A DNA stretch of 64,000 nucleotides. Source: Bog-473 sp963809825. GTDB taxonomy: Bacteria > Actinomycetota > Acidimicrobiia > Acidimicrobiales > RAAP-2. The translations under genes and the position numbers were made by a program. This document shows, piece after piece, positions 9,022 to 17,755 of this stretch. The notes below the pieces were generated by a model. The model worked only from the letters and a program-made list of their open reading frames with translations. It had not been told where the DNA came from and did not search any database. The number at the start of each line of letters is the position of its first letter. The stretch's first letter is position 1. The DNA lies in assembly GCA_963809825.1 (NCBI GenBank), contig CAWELJ010000014.1:68554-132553 (forward strand), read 5' to 3'.

Positions 9022-9497
9022 GCGGGCGAAGGAACTGGCCGACGACTTCGCCGAGGCCAACGAGGACGCCCTGGCGTTCGCCGCGCCGGTGTACGGAGAG
9101 GGAGTGGACCCTCAGCGTGCCCGGAGAAGGGTGGTCGGTCGGCGTGCTGCTCCACCACATCGCCGAGGGACACGCCCATGGCACTCGCTGGCTCCAGGGG
9201 ATGGCCCGCGGGGAGGGCGTTGCCGAGACGGCCGAGGACATCGACCGGGTCAATGCTGCGCACGCCGTCCGGGCGGAGGCGGTGGGCCCCGCGGAGACCA
9301 TGGCCCTGCTCGAGGTGAACGGCGCCCTCCTGGAGGAGGCGTTGCGCGGTCTCAGCGACGAGGACCTCGACCGGACGGCGCCGTTCGGGCCGGCGGGCGG
9401 GCGGCAGCTCCCGACGGGGGACCTGGCGGTGGTGGCGGCCCGCCACACGCGCGAGCACCTGGCGCACGCCCGCGACACGGTCGCCCGGGAGCGTTGA
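9011..9497 (+). pseudogene. DinB/maleylpyruvate-isomerase-like protein, interrupted by a frameshift
   Basis: An ATG at 9011 opens a frame reading MAGERAKELADDFAEANEDA. The natural continuation, EREWTLSVPGEGWSVGVLL, lies in another frame that runs to 9497. The switch is near base 9090. Joined, the product would be about 160 residues of the DinB-like four-helix fold, with histidines in LLHHIAEGHAHG and AARHTREHLAHA at metal-ligand positions. Such proteins often act on thiol or mycothiol conjugates. The break may be a real mutation or a one-base sequence error; the rest of the gene looks undecayed. Confidence 0.65.
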
Positions 9498-9509
9498 GGA
9501 CGCTCCTCG

Positions 9510-9926
9510 TCAGTCCCAGGCGCCGTTGCCGCCGACGCGCTCGACGCTGATCCGCAACACGTAGCCCGGTGGCGGGTCGTCCATGGGCGGGAACCGGACG
9601 TCGGGCCCGAGGTAGCGGTGCGCCAGCTGTTGCAGCAGCTCCGGCGCGCCGCCGTCGGTGATCCGGGCGGTGCCGTAGAGCACCAGGTATTCGGCCAGCC
9701 CGCCGGGTCCGGGTCTCCCCGTCTCGAGAGAGATGGCGACCCTCGCATCGCGGGCCACGTTGCGCAGCTTCTTGTGGTTGAAGAGGTGCCCCGCCACCAC
9801 GTCGTCACCGTCGAGCCCGATCCACACGACGGTGACCTGGGGGCTGCCGTCGGGGTTGAGCGTCACGAGGTGGGCGAGATGGCCGCCCTCGATGGCGCGG
9901 CGCACGGGCGCGGCGAGGGGCGGCAT
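9510..9926 (-). CDS. PPOX-class F420-dependent enzyme family protein
   Basis: 138 residues with the split-barrel pyridoxamine-phosphate-oxidase-like fold: HLAHLVTLNPDGSPQVTVVWIG at the N-terminus, FNHKKLRNVARDARVAISLE in the centre, and GYVLRISVERVGG at the end. Short actinobacterial members usually bind coenzyme F420 (or FMN) and reduce small molecules. The start overlaps the stop of the upstream arylsulfatase as TGATG, so the pair is translationally coupled. Confidence 0.75.
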   Translation of the reverse strand: MPPLAAPVRRAIEGGHLAHLVTLNPDGSPQVTVVWIGLDGDDVVAGHLFNHKKLRNVARDARVAISLETGRPGPGGLAEYLVLYGTARITDGGAPELLQQLAHRYLGPDVRFPPMDDPPPGYVLRISVERVGGNGAWD

Positions 9927-12211
9927 CAGTCCGCGTGGAGGGCGGCGCGCACCTCGTCCGCCCGGTTACCCACGGCAGCGCCGGGAGTGTCGATCCGTAG
10001 CTCGTGCACCGTGCCCGTGAACGGCGCCGGTGGCGTGTAGCGGGTGGACACGGGGAGGCCGATGTCACGTCCGAGCCGGAGCCCGGCGCCGCCGTGTTGC
10101 ATCGCCACCGGCAACGCGCCCTCGACGACGGTCCGGTCGGCCTCGCGGTCGTCCACCAGAAGGACCAGACGACCGGGCGCGCCGCCCTTCCCGAGGTCGC
10201 ACGCGACGCCGATGTCGTGGCGGCCGGCGGTGAGCGCGGACGGTGCGGCGAGCTCGAGCGCATCGGCCGCCCGGGCGAACGTGAAGTGAACGACGCCGTC
10301 CACCACGTAGAGGGCGAAACCCCCGAACCAGTCGCCGAGCGCGAAGATGACGCCGTCGGCCGGGCCCGGACCGACATCGATGGCCGCCGTCATGCGGAAG
10401 CCCCCGAACAGGAGGGGGATCGACTCGTCGGCCACCGCGCCGCCACCGGGCCGGTAGGTGCGCGACGGTCCGGCCGGCCAGGCCGGGGGGATGAAGCCGC
10501 CGAGGCGATCGACGAGACCGTCGGACACGGGCAGGACGTTGTTCCGCTCGGCCTCGGCGCTCCACAGGTCCGCCAACGTTCGCACGCGCGCCGGGTGCTC
10601 GTCCGACACGTCGATCGCCTCCGAGAAGTCCACCGTCAGGTCGAAGAGCTCCCAGCGGTCCTCGGTGAAGTTCCGGCTGCCGACCGCAAGCTCCTCCTCG
10701 TCGAGGACGCCGGTGCTGATGTGGTCCGTGGTGGCCTTCCAGCCTTGGTGGTAGATGGAGCGGGAGCCCATCATCTCGAAGTACTGGGTGTGATGCAGCT
10801 CGGCCGCGTCGGGGTCCTCGAGCACCCCGAGCAGGCTGACACCGTCGACGCCCTGTTGGGCCACGCCGTCGACCTCGGCGGGGATCTCCAACCCGGCGGC
10901 GGCCATGATCGTCGGCATCAGGTCCACGGCGTGCGCGAATTGCGGGCGCACGGCGCCGGGGCGTGCAATCCGACCGCCCCAATGGATGATCAGCGGGGTG
11001 CGCGTGCCTCCGAGCCAGGTGTAGCGCTTCCAGAGCTTGTGCGGGGTGTTGCCCGCCCAGGCCCAGGCCCACGAGTAGTGGTTGTAGGTGGTGAAACCTC
11101 CCCAGTCGTCGTAGTGGGCGAGGTTGTCGGCCAGCGACTCGCGGACGTGGGCGCTGAACCGGTGCTCGTTGGCGCTGCCGATCTTCCCCCCCTCGGCGCT
11201 GGCACCGTTGTCGGAGAACACCATGACAAGGGTGTTCTCCATGACGCCGAGGCCTTCGAGCGAGGAGACGACGCGGCCGATCTGGGCGTCGGTGTGGGTC
11301 AGGAACCCCGCGAAGACCTCCTGCTGCCGGCTCAGGAGGCGCCGCTCGTCGGCCGAGAGCTCGCTCCACGCCTGCACCCATTCGGGCCGTGGCGTCAGCA
11401 CGGTCCCCTCGGGGACGATCCCCGCGTCGACCTGGCGGGCGAACAGCTCCTCCCGCCAGGAGTCCCATCCCTTGTCGAAGACGCCCCGATAGGGGTCGAC
11501 CCACTCGGGCGTGACGTGGTGGGGCGCGTGCATGGCGCCCAGGGCGAAGTACAAGAAGAAGGGCTTGCCGGGCGCGGCCTGCTGCTGGTCCTGCACCATG
11601 CGGACGGCTTGGTCGGCCAGGTCTTCGCTGAGGTGGTAGCCCTCTTCGGGCCGCCGGGGCGGGTCGACGTAGTGGTTGTCGCAGACCAGGTTCGGGGCCC
11701 AGTGGTTGGTGTCGCCCTGCAGGAAGCCGTAGTGGCGCTCGAACCCGAGGCCGAGCGGCCACGAGTCGAAGGGCCCGGCCGCCGAGCGTTGCCAGCGCGG
11801 GGTCAGGTGCCATTTCCCGACGGCCAGCGTCGAGTACCCGGCGTCGCGCAGCAACCGGGGCAGCGCCGTCGCCGTCCTCGGCAGGCGTGCGTGATAGCCG
11901 GGGAACGCCAGGGGGATGTCGGCCAGGAAGCCCATCCCGACCGCATGGTGGTTCCGGCCCGTGAAGAACGATGCCCGGGTCGGCGAGCACAACGATGTGA
12001 CGTGGAAACGGTTGAAGGGCGCCCCGCCCGCCGCCAGTGAGTCCAGGTGGGGCGTGCCGATGTCCGAGCCGAATGCGCCCAGGTGCCCGAACCCCGTGTC
12101 GTCGAGCACGATGACCACGACGTTGGGCGCGCCGGCGGGCGGCTTGGGGTCGAGAGGGAAGCGCGGCGTCGACTCGGCGGCGGTGAAGCCGATCTGCTGG
12201 GGCACGTCCAT
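9926..12211 (-). CDS. Arylsulfatase, long C-terminally extended type
   Basis: 761 residues. The sulfatase core has the metal pair Asp37-Asp38 in VLDDTGFG and the C-x-P-x-R motif at residues 75-79 (CSPTR) followed by GRNHH. Cys75 would be converted to formylglycine by a maturase. KWHL, FYFALGAMHAPHH and VFSDNGASAEGG complete the site. After about residue 560 there is an extra beta-rich part, probably a concanavalin-like sandwich. It hydrolyses a sulfate ester. No signal peptide is visible, so it is probably cytosolic. A second protein of the same architecture is encoded at 47,993-50,344. Confidence 0.88.
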   Translation of the reverse strand: MDVPQQIGFTAAESTPRFPLDPKPPAGAPNVVVIVLDDTGFGHLGAFGSDIGTPHLDSLAAGGAPFNRFHVTSLCSPTRASFFTGRNHHAVGMGFLADIPLAFPGYHARLPRTATALPRLLRDAGYSTLAVGKWHLTPRWQRSAAGPFDSWPLGLGFERHYGFLQGDTNHWAPNLVCDNHYVDPPRRPEEGYHLSEDLADQAVRMVQDQQQAAPGKPFFLYFALGAMHAPHHVTPEWVDPYRGVFDKGWDSWREELFARQVDAGIVPEGTVLTPRPEWVQAWSELSADERRLLSRQQEVFAGFLTHTDAQIGRVVSSLEGLGVMENTLVMVFSDNGASAEGGKIGSANEHRFSAHVRESLADNLAHYDDWGGFTTYNHYSWAWAWAGNTPHKLWKRYTWLGGTRTPLIIHWGGRIARPGAVRPQFAHAVDLMPTIMAAAGLEIPAEVDGVAQQGVDGVSLLGVLEDPDAAELHHTQYFEMMGSRSIYHQGWKATTDHISTGVLDEEELAVGSRNFTEDRWELFDLTVDFSEAIDVSDEHPARVRTLADLWSAEAERNNVLPVSDGLVDRLGGFIPPAWPAGPSRTYRPGGGAVADESIPLLFGGFRMTAAIDVGPGPADGVIFALGDWFGGFALYVVDGVVHFTFARAADALELAAPSALTAGRHDIGVACDLGKGGAPGRLVLLVDDREADRTVVEGALPVAMQHGGAGLRLGRDIGLPVSTRYTPPAPFTGTVHELRIDTPGAAVGNRADEVRAALHAD

Positions 12212-12271
12212 GTGCCGAGGGTAGACGGTCGACCGCCGGATGCGCCGTGCGCAGGGCTAACGTTGGGCCCG

Positions 12272-12556
12272 ATGCAGGGTCATCTGCCCGGACCGCCTCA
12301 GCCCCACTTCCCCGAGGGACTGGCGCCCTTCATCGGCTACATGGCGACCCGGGAGCCACGCCCCTACGACGACCGGCCGCCCGAGGAACCGGCCTGGGGG
12401 GAGGCCGAGGACGGCGTGCTGGACCTCTTCGCCGACGTGGGGGAGTGGGAGCCGATGCACCGGCCGCTGTTCAAGGCGACGGCCGTCGTCGTGTCAGTCT
12501 CGCTGGCTCTGGCCGCGGTGAGCACGGTCCTCGAGGTGCTCCTCACCGCTCACTGA
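12272..12556 (+). CDS. Small membrane-anchored hypothetical protein
   Basis: 94 residues from an ATG at 12,272. The N-terminal two thirds are proline- and acid-rich with no recognised domain. Residues 68-92 form one strongly hydrophobic helix (ATAVVVSVSLALAAVSTVL), so the product is probably a C-terminally anchored membrane protein. It is divergent from the arylsulfatase and its end overlaps the convergent propeller gene by seven bases. Function unknown. Confidence 0.55.
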   Translation: MQGHLPGPPQPHFPEGLAPFIGYMATREPRPYDDRPPEEPAWGEAEDGVLDLFADVGEWEPMHRPLFKATAVVVSVSLALAAVSTVLEVLLTAH

Positions 12557-14142
12557 CGGCGCCGGCGCCGCACCAGCGTCCAGGTCGCGACGCCCACGAC
12601 GACGAGAGCACCGGCGATCGCGGGTGCGATGGCCCAGGCGTCCGAGCTCCCGCCGGGTGCGGGTGCGGGTGCCGGTGCCGTCGTCGTGCTGGCCGGCACC
12701 GTGGTCGTGGGGTGGGCCACCGTGGAGGACGTGGGGCTCGATGGCGGTGTGGCGGCGGGAGCCGAGAACGCCACCACGCGGTTGGCGCCGGTCGCCACGA
12801 GGAGCCCGGCCCCCACCGACGGCGTCGGGAAGTGGTTGGCCGGCACGCCGACGGTGGCGTGTAGCCGGACGGAGCCGGTGGACGAGTCGAGGCCGTAGAG
12901 GACGCCGTCCTGGCCGATGGTCCACACCAGGCCGTCGGCGACGATGGGTGGGCCGCCGCCGACGGGCGCCCTCCAGAGGAGGCGCAGCGCCTGAGGGGAC
13001 GCCGACGCCCGCACGGCGATCGTGCCGCTCAGGCAGGGCAGGTAGACGGTGGAGCCCACCACGGCGACCCCGCCGTCGATGTCGTCGGGACAGGCGCCCG
13101 GCAGTGCATCCTCCTGGCCGCCGATGCCGCCCAGCCTGGCACCGTCGAGAAGGTAGGCCACGCCGGACTTGCCGGCGGCCACCACCTGCCCGTCGGGCAG
13201 CAGCGCCGGCGCCGTGGAGAGGTCCAGGTCGGTCGCGTTGTTGCGGGCCCATTCCGACGGGGCGAAGTACTGCAGCAGGTGCAACGAGGGCGAGAGCTCG
13301 AGCACCGAGTCGCTGTTGTCGTAGGCCTGGCCGGCCGACGCGACCGAGCCGTTGCCGGCCGTGACCCAGATGTTGCCCCCGGCATCGACCACGGGGGCGG
13401 CGCCGCCCATCCAGATCGCGCCGCGGCTCTCGCCGTCGGCGGCGTCGACATCGAACGTCGTTGCGACGCCACCCGTCTCGGGCACCGAGATCACCCAGCC
13501 CCGGTACGACCCGCAGTCGCCGTAGTTCCCGCCGAAGCCGAAGACGACACGTCCCGCGTCGAGCGTCAGGCCCGTGCGTTGCAGCAGCGCCGCCGCGGTC
13601 GATCCCCTCGGGTCGACGCCCTGGGTGAGCTCCGTCCTGCCCGTCGCCGTGCTCAGCCCGACGAGCTCATGGGTCGGACTCCCGTTGACGAGCTCGTCGG
13701 CGACGACGAAGAGCTCCGAACGGGCCTCGTCGATGACCGGCGTGCCGGTTATCCCGACGCTCGGGGCGATGTTGCCGCAGGGGAGCGACCCCGAGGGGAC
13801 GGGCGTGCCGACGTGGCTCGACCATTCCACCGTGCCGTCCCTGGCGGAAAGCGCGTACACCGTGTCGTTCTGGGTCGCGACGAAGATCCGACCGCCCGAG
13901 ACCAACGGCTCGCCGTAGAGTTGGCCGTCGAGAGACGGCGACGTCCAGGCCCGCGAGGACAGGGTGACGGAGGAAACGGCCGCGGCGACGCCGCCTCCCG
14001 CCGTGCTCCCGTGGTAGACGGTCCACGACGGCGTGGCGGGCACCACCGTCGTTGCGGCTATCGCCGGGGCGCTCCCCGCCAAGGTGATCCACACGAGCGC
14101 CGCCCCGACGACGCCAGGGCGTGTCGCCCTGGTCCACCTCAT
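12550..14142 (-). CDS. Secreted, membrane-anchored PQQ-like beta-propeller protein
   Basis: 530 residues. The N-terminus is a signal peptide (residues 1-30, ending APAIAA). The body repeats W-x-x-x-x-x-G and GTVEW/ALSARDG-type blades of the quinoprotein (PQQ-like) propeller. A Ser/Thr/Pro-rich linker (about 455-495) leads to one transmembrane helix and a terminal RRRRRQ. It is probably an extracellular propeller anchored at the C-terminus. No alcohol dehydrogenase active site is recognisable, so a structural or sensing role is as likely as catalysis. It follows the sugar permease by 31 bases on the same strand and may be the last gene of that transcript. Confidence 0.7.
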   Translation of the reverse strand: MRWTRATRPGVVGAALVWITLAGSAPAIAATTVVPATPSWTVYHGSTAGGGVAAAVSSVTLSSRAWTSPSLDGQLYGEPLVSGGRIFVATQNDTVYALSARDGTVEWSSHVGTPVPSGSLPCGNIAPSVGITGTPVIDEARSELFVVADELVNGSPTHELVGLSTATGRTELTQGVDPRGSTAAALLQRTGLTLDAGRVVFGFGGNYGDCGSYRGWVISVPETGGVATTFDVDAADGESRGAIWMGGAAPVVDAGGNIWVTAGNGSVASAGQAYDNSDSVLELSPSLHLLQYFAPSEWARNNATDLDLSTAPALLPDGQVVAAGKSGVAYLLDGARLGGIGGQEDALPGACPDDIDGGVAVVGSTVYLPCLSGTIAVRASASPQALRLLWRAPVGGGPPIVADGLVWTIGQDGVLYGLDSSTGSVRLHATVGVPANHFPTPSVGAGLLVATGANRVVAFSAPAATPPSSPTSSTVAHPTTTVPASTTTAPAPAPAPGGSSDAWAIAPAIAGALVVVGVATWTLVRRRRRQ

Positions 14143-14173
14143 TCCGGGGTCGGCCTCGGCCGCAGCAGCGGCG

Positions 14174-15472
14174 TCAGCCTCCGGCGCCCGAGCGGCCGCG
14201 GCGCCGGAGCGTGGCGTCGACGGCGACGGCCACGAGGAGGACGACAGCTGTGGCGACGTCTGTTCCGGCGGTGGTGATGTTGAGGAGGGCGAGGCCGTTG
14301 TTGAGGGTCGCGATCACGAGACCACCGAGCAAGGGGTGGATGGGTTTGCCGTAGCCCCCGAAGAGGCTGGCCCCACCGATGACGGCCGCGGCGACCGCGT
14401 AGAGCACGTACGTGCCGCCGTCGAAGCCGATCGTGATGGAGCCGAGGCGGGATGCGTAGACCACGGCTGCCAGTCCGGCGGTCAAGCTGCAGAGTGCGAA
14501 CGCGATGGTCCGGATCCGAGCCACGTGGATACCGGCCCGGCGCGCCGCCTCGGGGCTCGCCCCGATGGCGTACATGTAGCGCCCGAGCCGCGTGCGGGCG
14601 AGCAGGAACGAGTGGGCGACCAGTATGACCAGCACGAACGGAATGACCCAGGGGACCCCGCTGACAGGGGCGGCCGCGATGCCTCGGTTGCGGTTGCAGA
14701 TGTAGACCAGCACGGCGCCGGCGACGGTGACCGCGCCGAGAGTGAGGAACGTGATGCTGAGCGGAGGCGTGGTGAGCCCTTGGACGCGGCGCCGCGAGGC
14801 GCGGATGACCGTGATGATCGCGTAGGCGCCGACGAGCACCAAGAGGAGGATCCATCCCGCCGCAGGGGTCATTGTCCCACTGACGAGGTCGTTGATGTAG
14901 TTGTTGGTGATCGTGATCACGCCGCCGACGGCACCCTTGTCGGAGTCAAAGACGTAAATCAGGACGCCCTGCCAACCGAGCAGGCCAGCAAGGGTCACCA
15001 CGAACGACGGGATCCTCAGCCGAGTGATGATGGTGCCCTGAAAGGCACCGATGAGGGCGCACGCGGCCAGGCCGACGATGAGCCCGGCCCACCAGACCCA
15101 GTTCTGCGGTGCAGTGATCAGAGCCATGGCGATGGACGCGCCGACGGCCCCCACGAATCCGACCGAGAGATCGATCTCACTCAGGATCAGCGCGTACAGC
15201 TCGGCCATTCCCAGCAGGATGATGAAGGTCGACTGCACGAAGAGGTTGACGATGTTGGTCGATGTCAGGAACGCGCTCGACTTGGCTGAGAAGAAGATGC
15301 TGATGACGAGGAGCCCGATGATGATGGGCAACGCGCCACTCTCGCCCCCGCGGATCCGCTTCCACCACGCCCGCACGTAGTCAGGGAGCGATTCCGCCAG
15401 GACGTCCGGCGCCAGGACGACGAGCTCGTCGGGTGCGATGGCGCTGTCGGGGGTGCTGGCCGTCTCGGTCAT
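14174..15472 (-). CDS. Sugar ABC transporter permease (XylH/RbsC type)
   Basis: 432 residues with about ten hydrophobic segments. The family motif ALILSEIDLSVGFVGAVGA (EIDLSVG) and the cytoplasmic-loop pattern GRYMYAIGASPEAARRAGI (EAA-like loop that docks on the ATPase) identify a BPD_transp_2-type permease for monosaccharides. It forms the membrane channel of the importer whose ATPase and binding protein are encoded immediately upstream. The start is seven bases after the ATPase stop. Confidence 0.87.
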   Translation of the reverse strand: MTETASTPDSAIAPDELVVLAPDVLAESLPDYVRAWWKRIRGGESGALPIIIGLLVISIFFSAKSSAFLTSTNIVNLFVQSTFIILLGMAELYALILSEIDLSVGFVGAVGASIAMALITAPQNWVWWAGLIVGLAACALIGAFQGTIITRLRIPSFVVTLAGLLGWQGVLIYVFDSDKGAVGGVITITNNYINDLVSGTMTPAAGWILLLVLVGAYAIITVIRASRRRVQGLTTPPLSITFLTLGAVTVAGAVLVYICNRNRGIAAAPVSGVPWVIPFVLVILVAHSFLLARTRLGRYMYAIGASPEAARRAGIHVARIRTIAFALCSLTAGLAAVVYASRLGSITIGFDGGTYVLYAVAAAVIGGASLFGGYGKPIHPLLGGLVIATLNNGLALLNITTAGTDVATAVVLLVAVAVDATLRRRGRSGAGG

Positions 15473-15479
15473 CGGTGCG

Positions 15480-16241
15480 TCACCGAGCGGCTTCCGCTCG
15501 GGTCGACTGACCCGTGGTCATGTATTCCACGATGACCTGGCGGTCGAACTCCTCGGCGGGGCCGGACGCGACCATCTGGCCCAGGTACAGAATTGAGACC
15601 TGGTCGGCCACGGCGAAGACGTCGTTGAGGTTGTGAGATATGAGGATGACCGCCGTGCCCTGGCTGGAGAGATGTTCGATCAACTCGAGCACCATCTTCG
15701 TCTGCGCCACGCCGAGGGCGGCGGTCGGCTCGTCCATGATCACGAGCTTGGCGGCCTGCATGACGGCCTTGGCGACCGCAACGGACTGGCGCTGGCCGCC
15801 GGACAGCGATGCGACCGGCTGGCGTATGGAGCGGATGGTCGTGACGTGGAGATCGGCCAGGGTCTGGCGCGCCGCCAGCTCCATGAAGGACTCGTCGAGC
15901 AGTCCGTGGCGTCGCTTCTCGTGCCCGAGGAACATGTTCTGGACGATGTCGAGGTTGTCGCACAGCGCCAGGTCCTGGTAGATCGTCGTGATCCCGTGCG
16001 CCTCGGCGTCGTTGGGCGTGTGGAAGCGTACGTGTTGACCTTCCCAGAGGATCTCCCCTTCAGACGGCTCCCACAAACCCGAGATCGTCTTGATGAGCAC
16101 GGACTTGCCAGCGCCATTGTCGCCGGCCAGCGCAGTGACCTTGCCGGCCGGGACGGTGAAATTGACCCCGCTGAGCGCACGGACGGGTCCGAAGACCTTG
16201 CTCACTCCCCGCAGTTCGAGCAGTGGTGCCCCGTCGGCCAT
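15480..16241 (-). CDS. Sugar ABC transporter ATP-binding protein (single domain)
   Basis: 253 residues from an ATG at 16,241 with the site AGGGGA five bases before it; an alternative ATG at 16,274 adds 11 residues. Walker A GDNGAGKS is at residues 40-47, the signature LSGGQ at 146-150, Walker B LVIMDE at 166-171 and the H-loop histidine at 203. The Walker A is followed by Val, where Thr is usual. Unlike RbsA/XylG, which have two fused ATPase domains, this one has a single domain and must dimerise. It powers the importer with the adjacent permease. Confidence 0.87.
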   Translation of the reverse strand: MADGAPLLELRGVSKVFGPVRALSGVNFTVPAGKVTALAGDNGAGKSVLIKTISGLWEPSEGEILWEGQHVRFHTPNDAEAHGITTIYQDLALCDNLDIVQNMFLGHEKRRHGLLDESFMELAARQTLADLHVTTIRSIRQPVASLSGGQRQSVAVAKAVMQAAKLVIMDEPTAALGVAQTKMVLELIEHLSSQGTAVILISHNLNDVFAVADQVSILYLGQMVASGPAEEFDRQVIVEYMTTGQSTRAEAAR

Positions 16242-16285
16242 GTTGTCCCCTATCACGCTGCCACCGTTGAGCATGGACCTCCCAT

Positions 16286-16318
16286 GACCGACCCCCCGTC
16301 GAGGACGGGGGGTCGGTC
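16286..16318 (-). promoter_or_regulatory. Perfect 15-bp hairpin between binding-protein and ATPase genes
   Basis: Arms GACCGACCCCCCGTC (16,286-16,300) and GACGGGGGGTCGGTC (16,304-16,318) are perfectly complementary around a 3-base loop. The hairpin lies in the 135-base gap between the binding-protein stop and the ATPase start. No T-run follows on the minus strand, so it is not a standard intrinsic terminator. It could stabilise the 3' end of the binding-protein message or attenuate the ATPase and permease, giving the usual excess of binding protein. Confidence 0.7.
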
Positions 16319-16376
16319 TGGAAGCACTTCAATGGGATCGACACTACCCAGCCGGGCAGCGCGATCCAATGATTGC

Positions 16377-17573
16377 TTACGGCGTGATGCCCGCCGCGCT
16401 GCAAGAAGCGGCGTACGAGCCGGCGCAGAGTTGCGACGCCGGCACGAAGTTGTCCTTGACCACCGTGGCGTTCATGTTCTTCGGCGTGACCCACTTCGGC
16501 GACATGAGCACGGAGGGGACGCTCACGTTGGCCGTGGTGTCCTTGGTGGTGCCGTTGACCAGTGACGCCGGGGGCTTGGATCCGGCACGCAGGTACAGCG
16601 CCAGCGCCACCGCGGCCTGCGCCTCGAGGTAGATCGGCTTGTACACCGTGCCGCACTGGTAGCCGGAGAGCACGTTCTGCAGGCCCGTCAGCTGGGCGTC
16701 CTGCCCCGTGGTCGGGAAGGTCTTCGGCTTGACGTGGAGCGACTTCAGGTACGTGATGATGGCGGCAGCGTTCGCGTCGTTGGGGATCAGCGCCGCGTTG
16801 GTACTCGGGTGCGCCGTGTAGACGGCCTGGAACTCGGTCTCTGACGTCGGCGCGTCCCATGACCCGGCCGTGTGCGCGACCGCGACCCACTTCTTGCTCT
16901 TGAACAGCGGGTTGAGCACCGAATCGGAGCCCTGAGCGAACAGCGTGGCGTTGTTGTCGGTCACTGCACCGTGCATGACCACGACCTGCGGCTTCTTGAC
17001 GTGCCAGGCGGCGACGCAGCTCACGAGGCCCGCACCCTGCAGCTTGCCGACCGTCACGTTGTTGAAGCTGACGTAGTAGGCACGGCTGCCGCCGAGGGTG
17101 AGGCGGTCGTAGTCGATGACCTTGACCCCACGCGACTTCGCGTACGACTCGATCTGCGCGCCGACGCCGGAGTCGAGCGGGTCGACCAGCAGTACGGTGG
17201 CGCCGTTCGAGATGTCAGTCTGGGCGTCGGTCAGCTGGGTGGCGTCGCTCCCGAGGGCGTTCTGCACGACGTACTGGGACGAGCTCAGCCCGGCTGTCGT
17301 CAGCGCCTTGATGATGTCAGGCTGGTCGAACTCGACATAGCGGGTCGAGCTGACGGTGTCGGGCAGGATCGCGGCGACCTTCCCGTGGCCGGACGCAGCC
17401 AGACCCTTGAACGCCTTCATGGCGGTGAAGCTGTTGGTGAATGAACTCGTCGAGATGTTGGACGGCCCGCTGGCACGTACCGAGGCCGAAGCCCCCCCGT
17501 ACACAGCGGCGACCAGCATCGACGACACGGCGAGGGAGAGCCCCCCGAGCATGCCTGCCCTGCGGAATCGCAC
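16377..17573 (-). CDS. Sugar ABC transporter substrate-binding protein
   Basis: 398 residues from a GTG with an excellent ribosome site (AAGGAG, spacing 5). Residues 1-34 are a Sec signal peptide; no lipobox cysteine is visible. The mature protein has the periplasmic-binding-protein type 1 fold: KVAAILPDTVSSTRYVEFDQP, ATVLLVDPLDSGV, VKVIDYDRLTLG and TGQDAQLTGLQNVLSGYQ, closest in pattern to xylose-type binding proteins. It delivers a monosaccharide to the permease encoded two genes downstream. The sugar is not identified; xylose-type is the best guess from motif similarity. Confidence 0.85.
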   Translation of the reverse strand: MRFRRAGMLGGLSLAVSSMLVAAVYGGASASVRASGPSNISTSSFTNSFTAMKAFKGLAASGHGKVAAILPDTVSSTRYVEFDQPDIIKALTTAGLSSSQYVVQNALGSDATQLTDAQTDISNGATVLLVDPLDSGVGAQIESYAKSRGVKVIDYDRLTLGGSRAYYVSFNNVTVGKLQGAGLVSCVAAWHVKKPQVVVMHGAVTDNNATLFAQGSDSVLNPLFKSKKWVAVAHTAGSWDAPTSETEFQAVYTAHPSTNAALIPNDANAAAIITYLKSLHVKPKTFPTTGQDAQLTGLQNVLSGYQCGTVYKPIYLEAQAAVALALYLRAGSKPPASLVNGTTKDTTANVSVPSVLMSPKWVTPKNMNATVVKDNFVPASQLCAGSYAASCSAAGITP

Positions 17574-17614
17574 GTTGTCTCCTTATTGGTTGTGGCCCCA
17601 CCCCGTGAAGCGGG

Positions 17615-17646
17615 CCCCCGTTGCTGCCGTCATCCCCCAACGGGGG
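17615..17646 (-). promoter_or_regulatory. Hairpin in leader between ROK kinase and binding-protein genes
   Basis: CCCCCGTTG (17,615-17,623) and CAACGGGGG (17,638-17,646) form a perfect 9-bp stem with a 14-base loop. It is 42 bases upstream of the binding-protein start. A small CCCG/CGGG stem lies between it and the ribosome site. It may end the kinase transcript or be part of a regulated leader. No T-run supports simple termination. Confidence 0.5.
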
Positions 17647-17666
17647 TGGCTGTATTGCAGTTTCGT

Positions 17667-17680
17667 TTCAACTTCTTGAA
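17667..17680. promoter_or_regulatory. Possible operator palindrome upstream of the binding-protein gene
   Basis: TTCAA-CTTC-TTGAA is a 14-base inverted repeat in the 182-base gap between the ROK kinase stop and the binding-protein start, the least GC-rich stretch of the sugar locus. Its place suggests a repressor site, but it is short and no regulator gene is adjacent except the ROK protein, which lacks a DNA-binding domain. Confidence 0.3.
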
Positions 17681-17755
17681 CCTTATAGAGGAGAAGGTCC
17701 CATTGCTGGGCATGGCCTGTGACAGGGCGACCCCGTTACGGGCAGTGGGCGTCGA

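Noticed and set aside
16286..16318. Rho-independent terminator
   Set aside because: The stem is perfect, but no T-run follows on either strand.
16377..17573. Lipoprotein call for the sugar-binding protein
   Set aside because: The signal region has no lipobox cysteine; a standard Sec signal peptide fits better.
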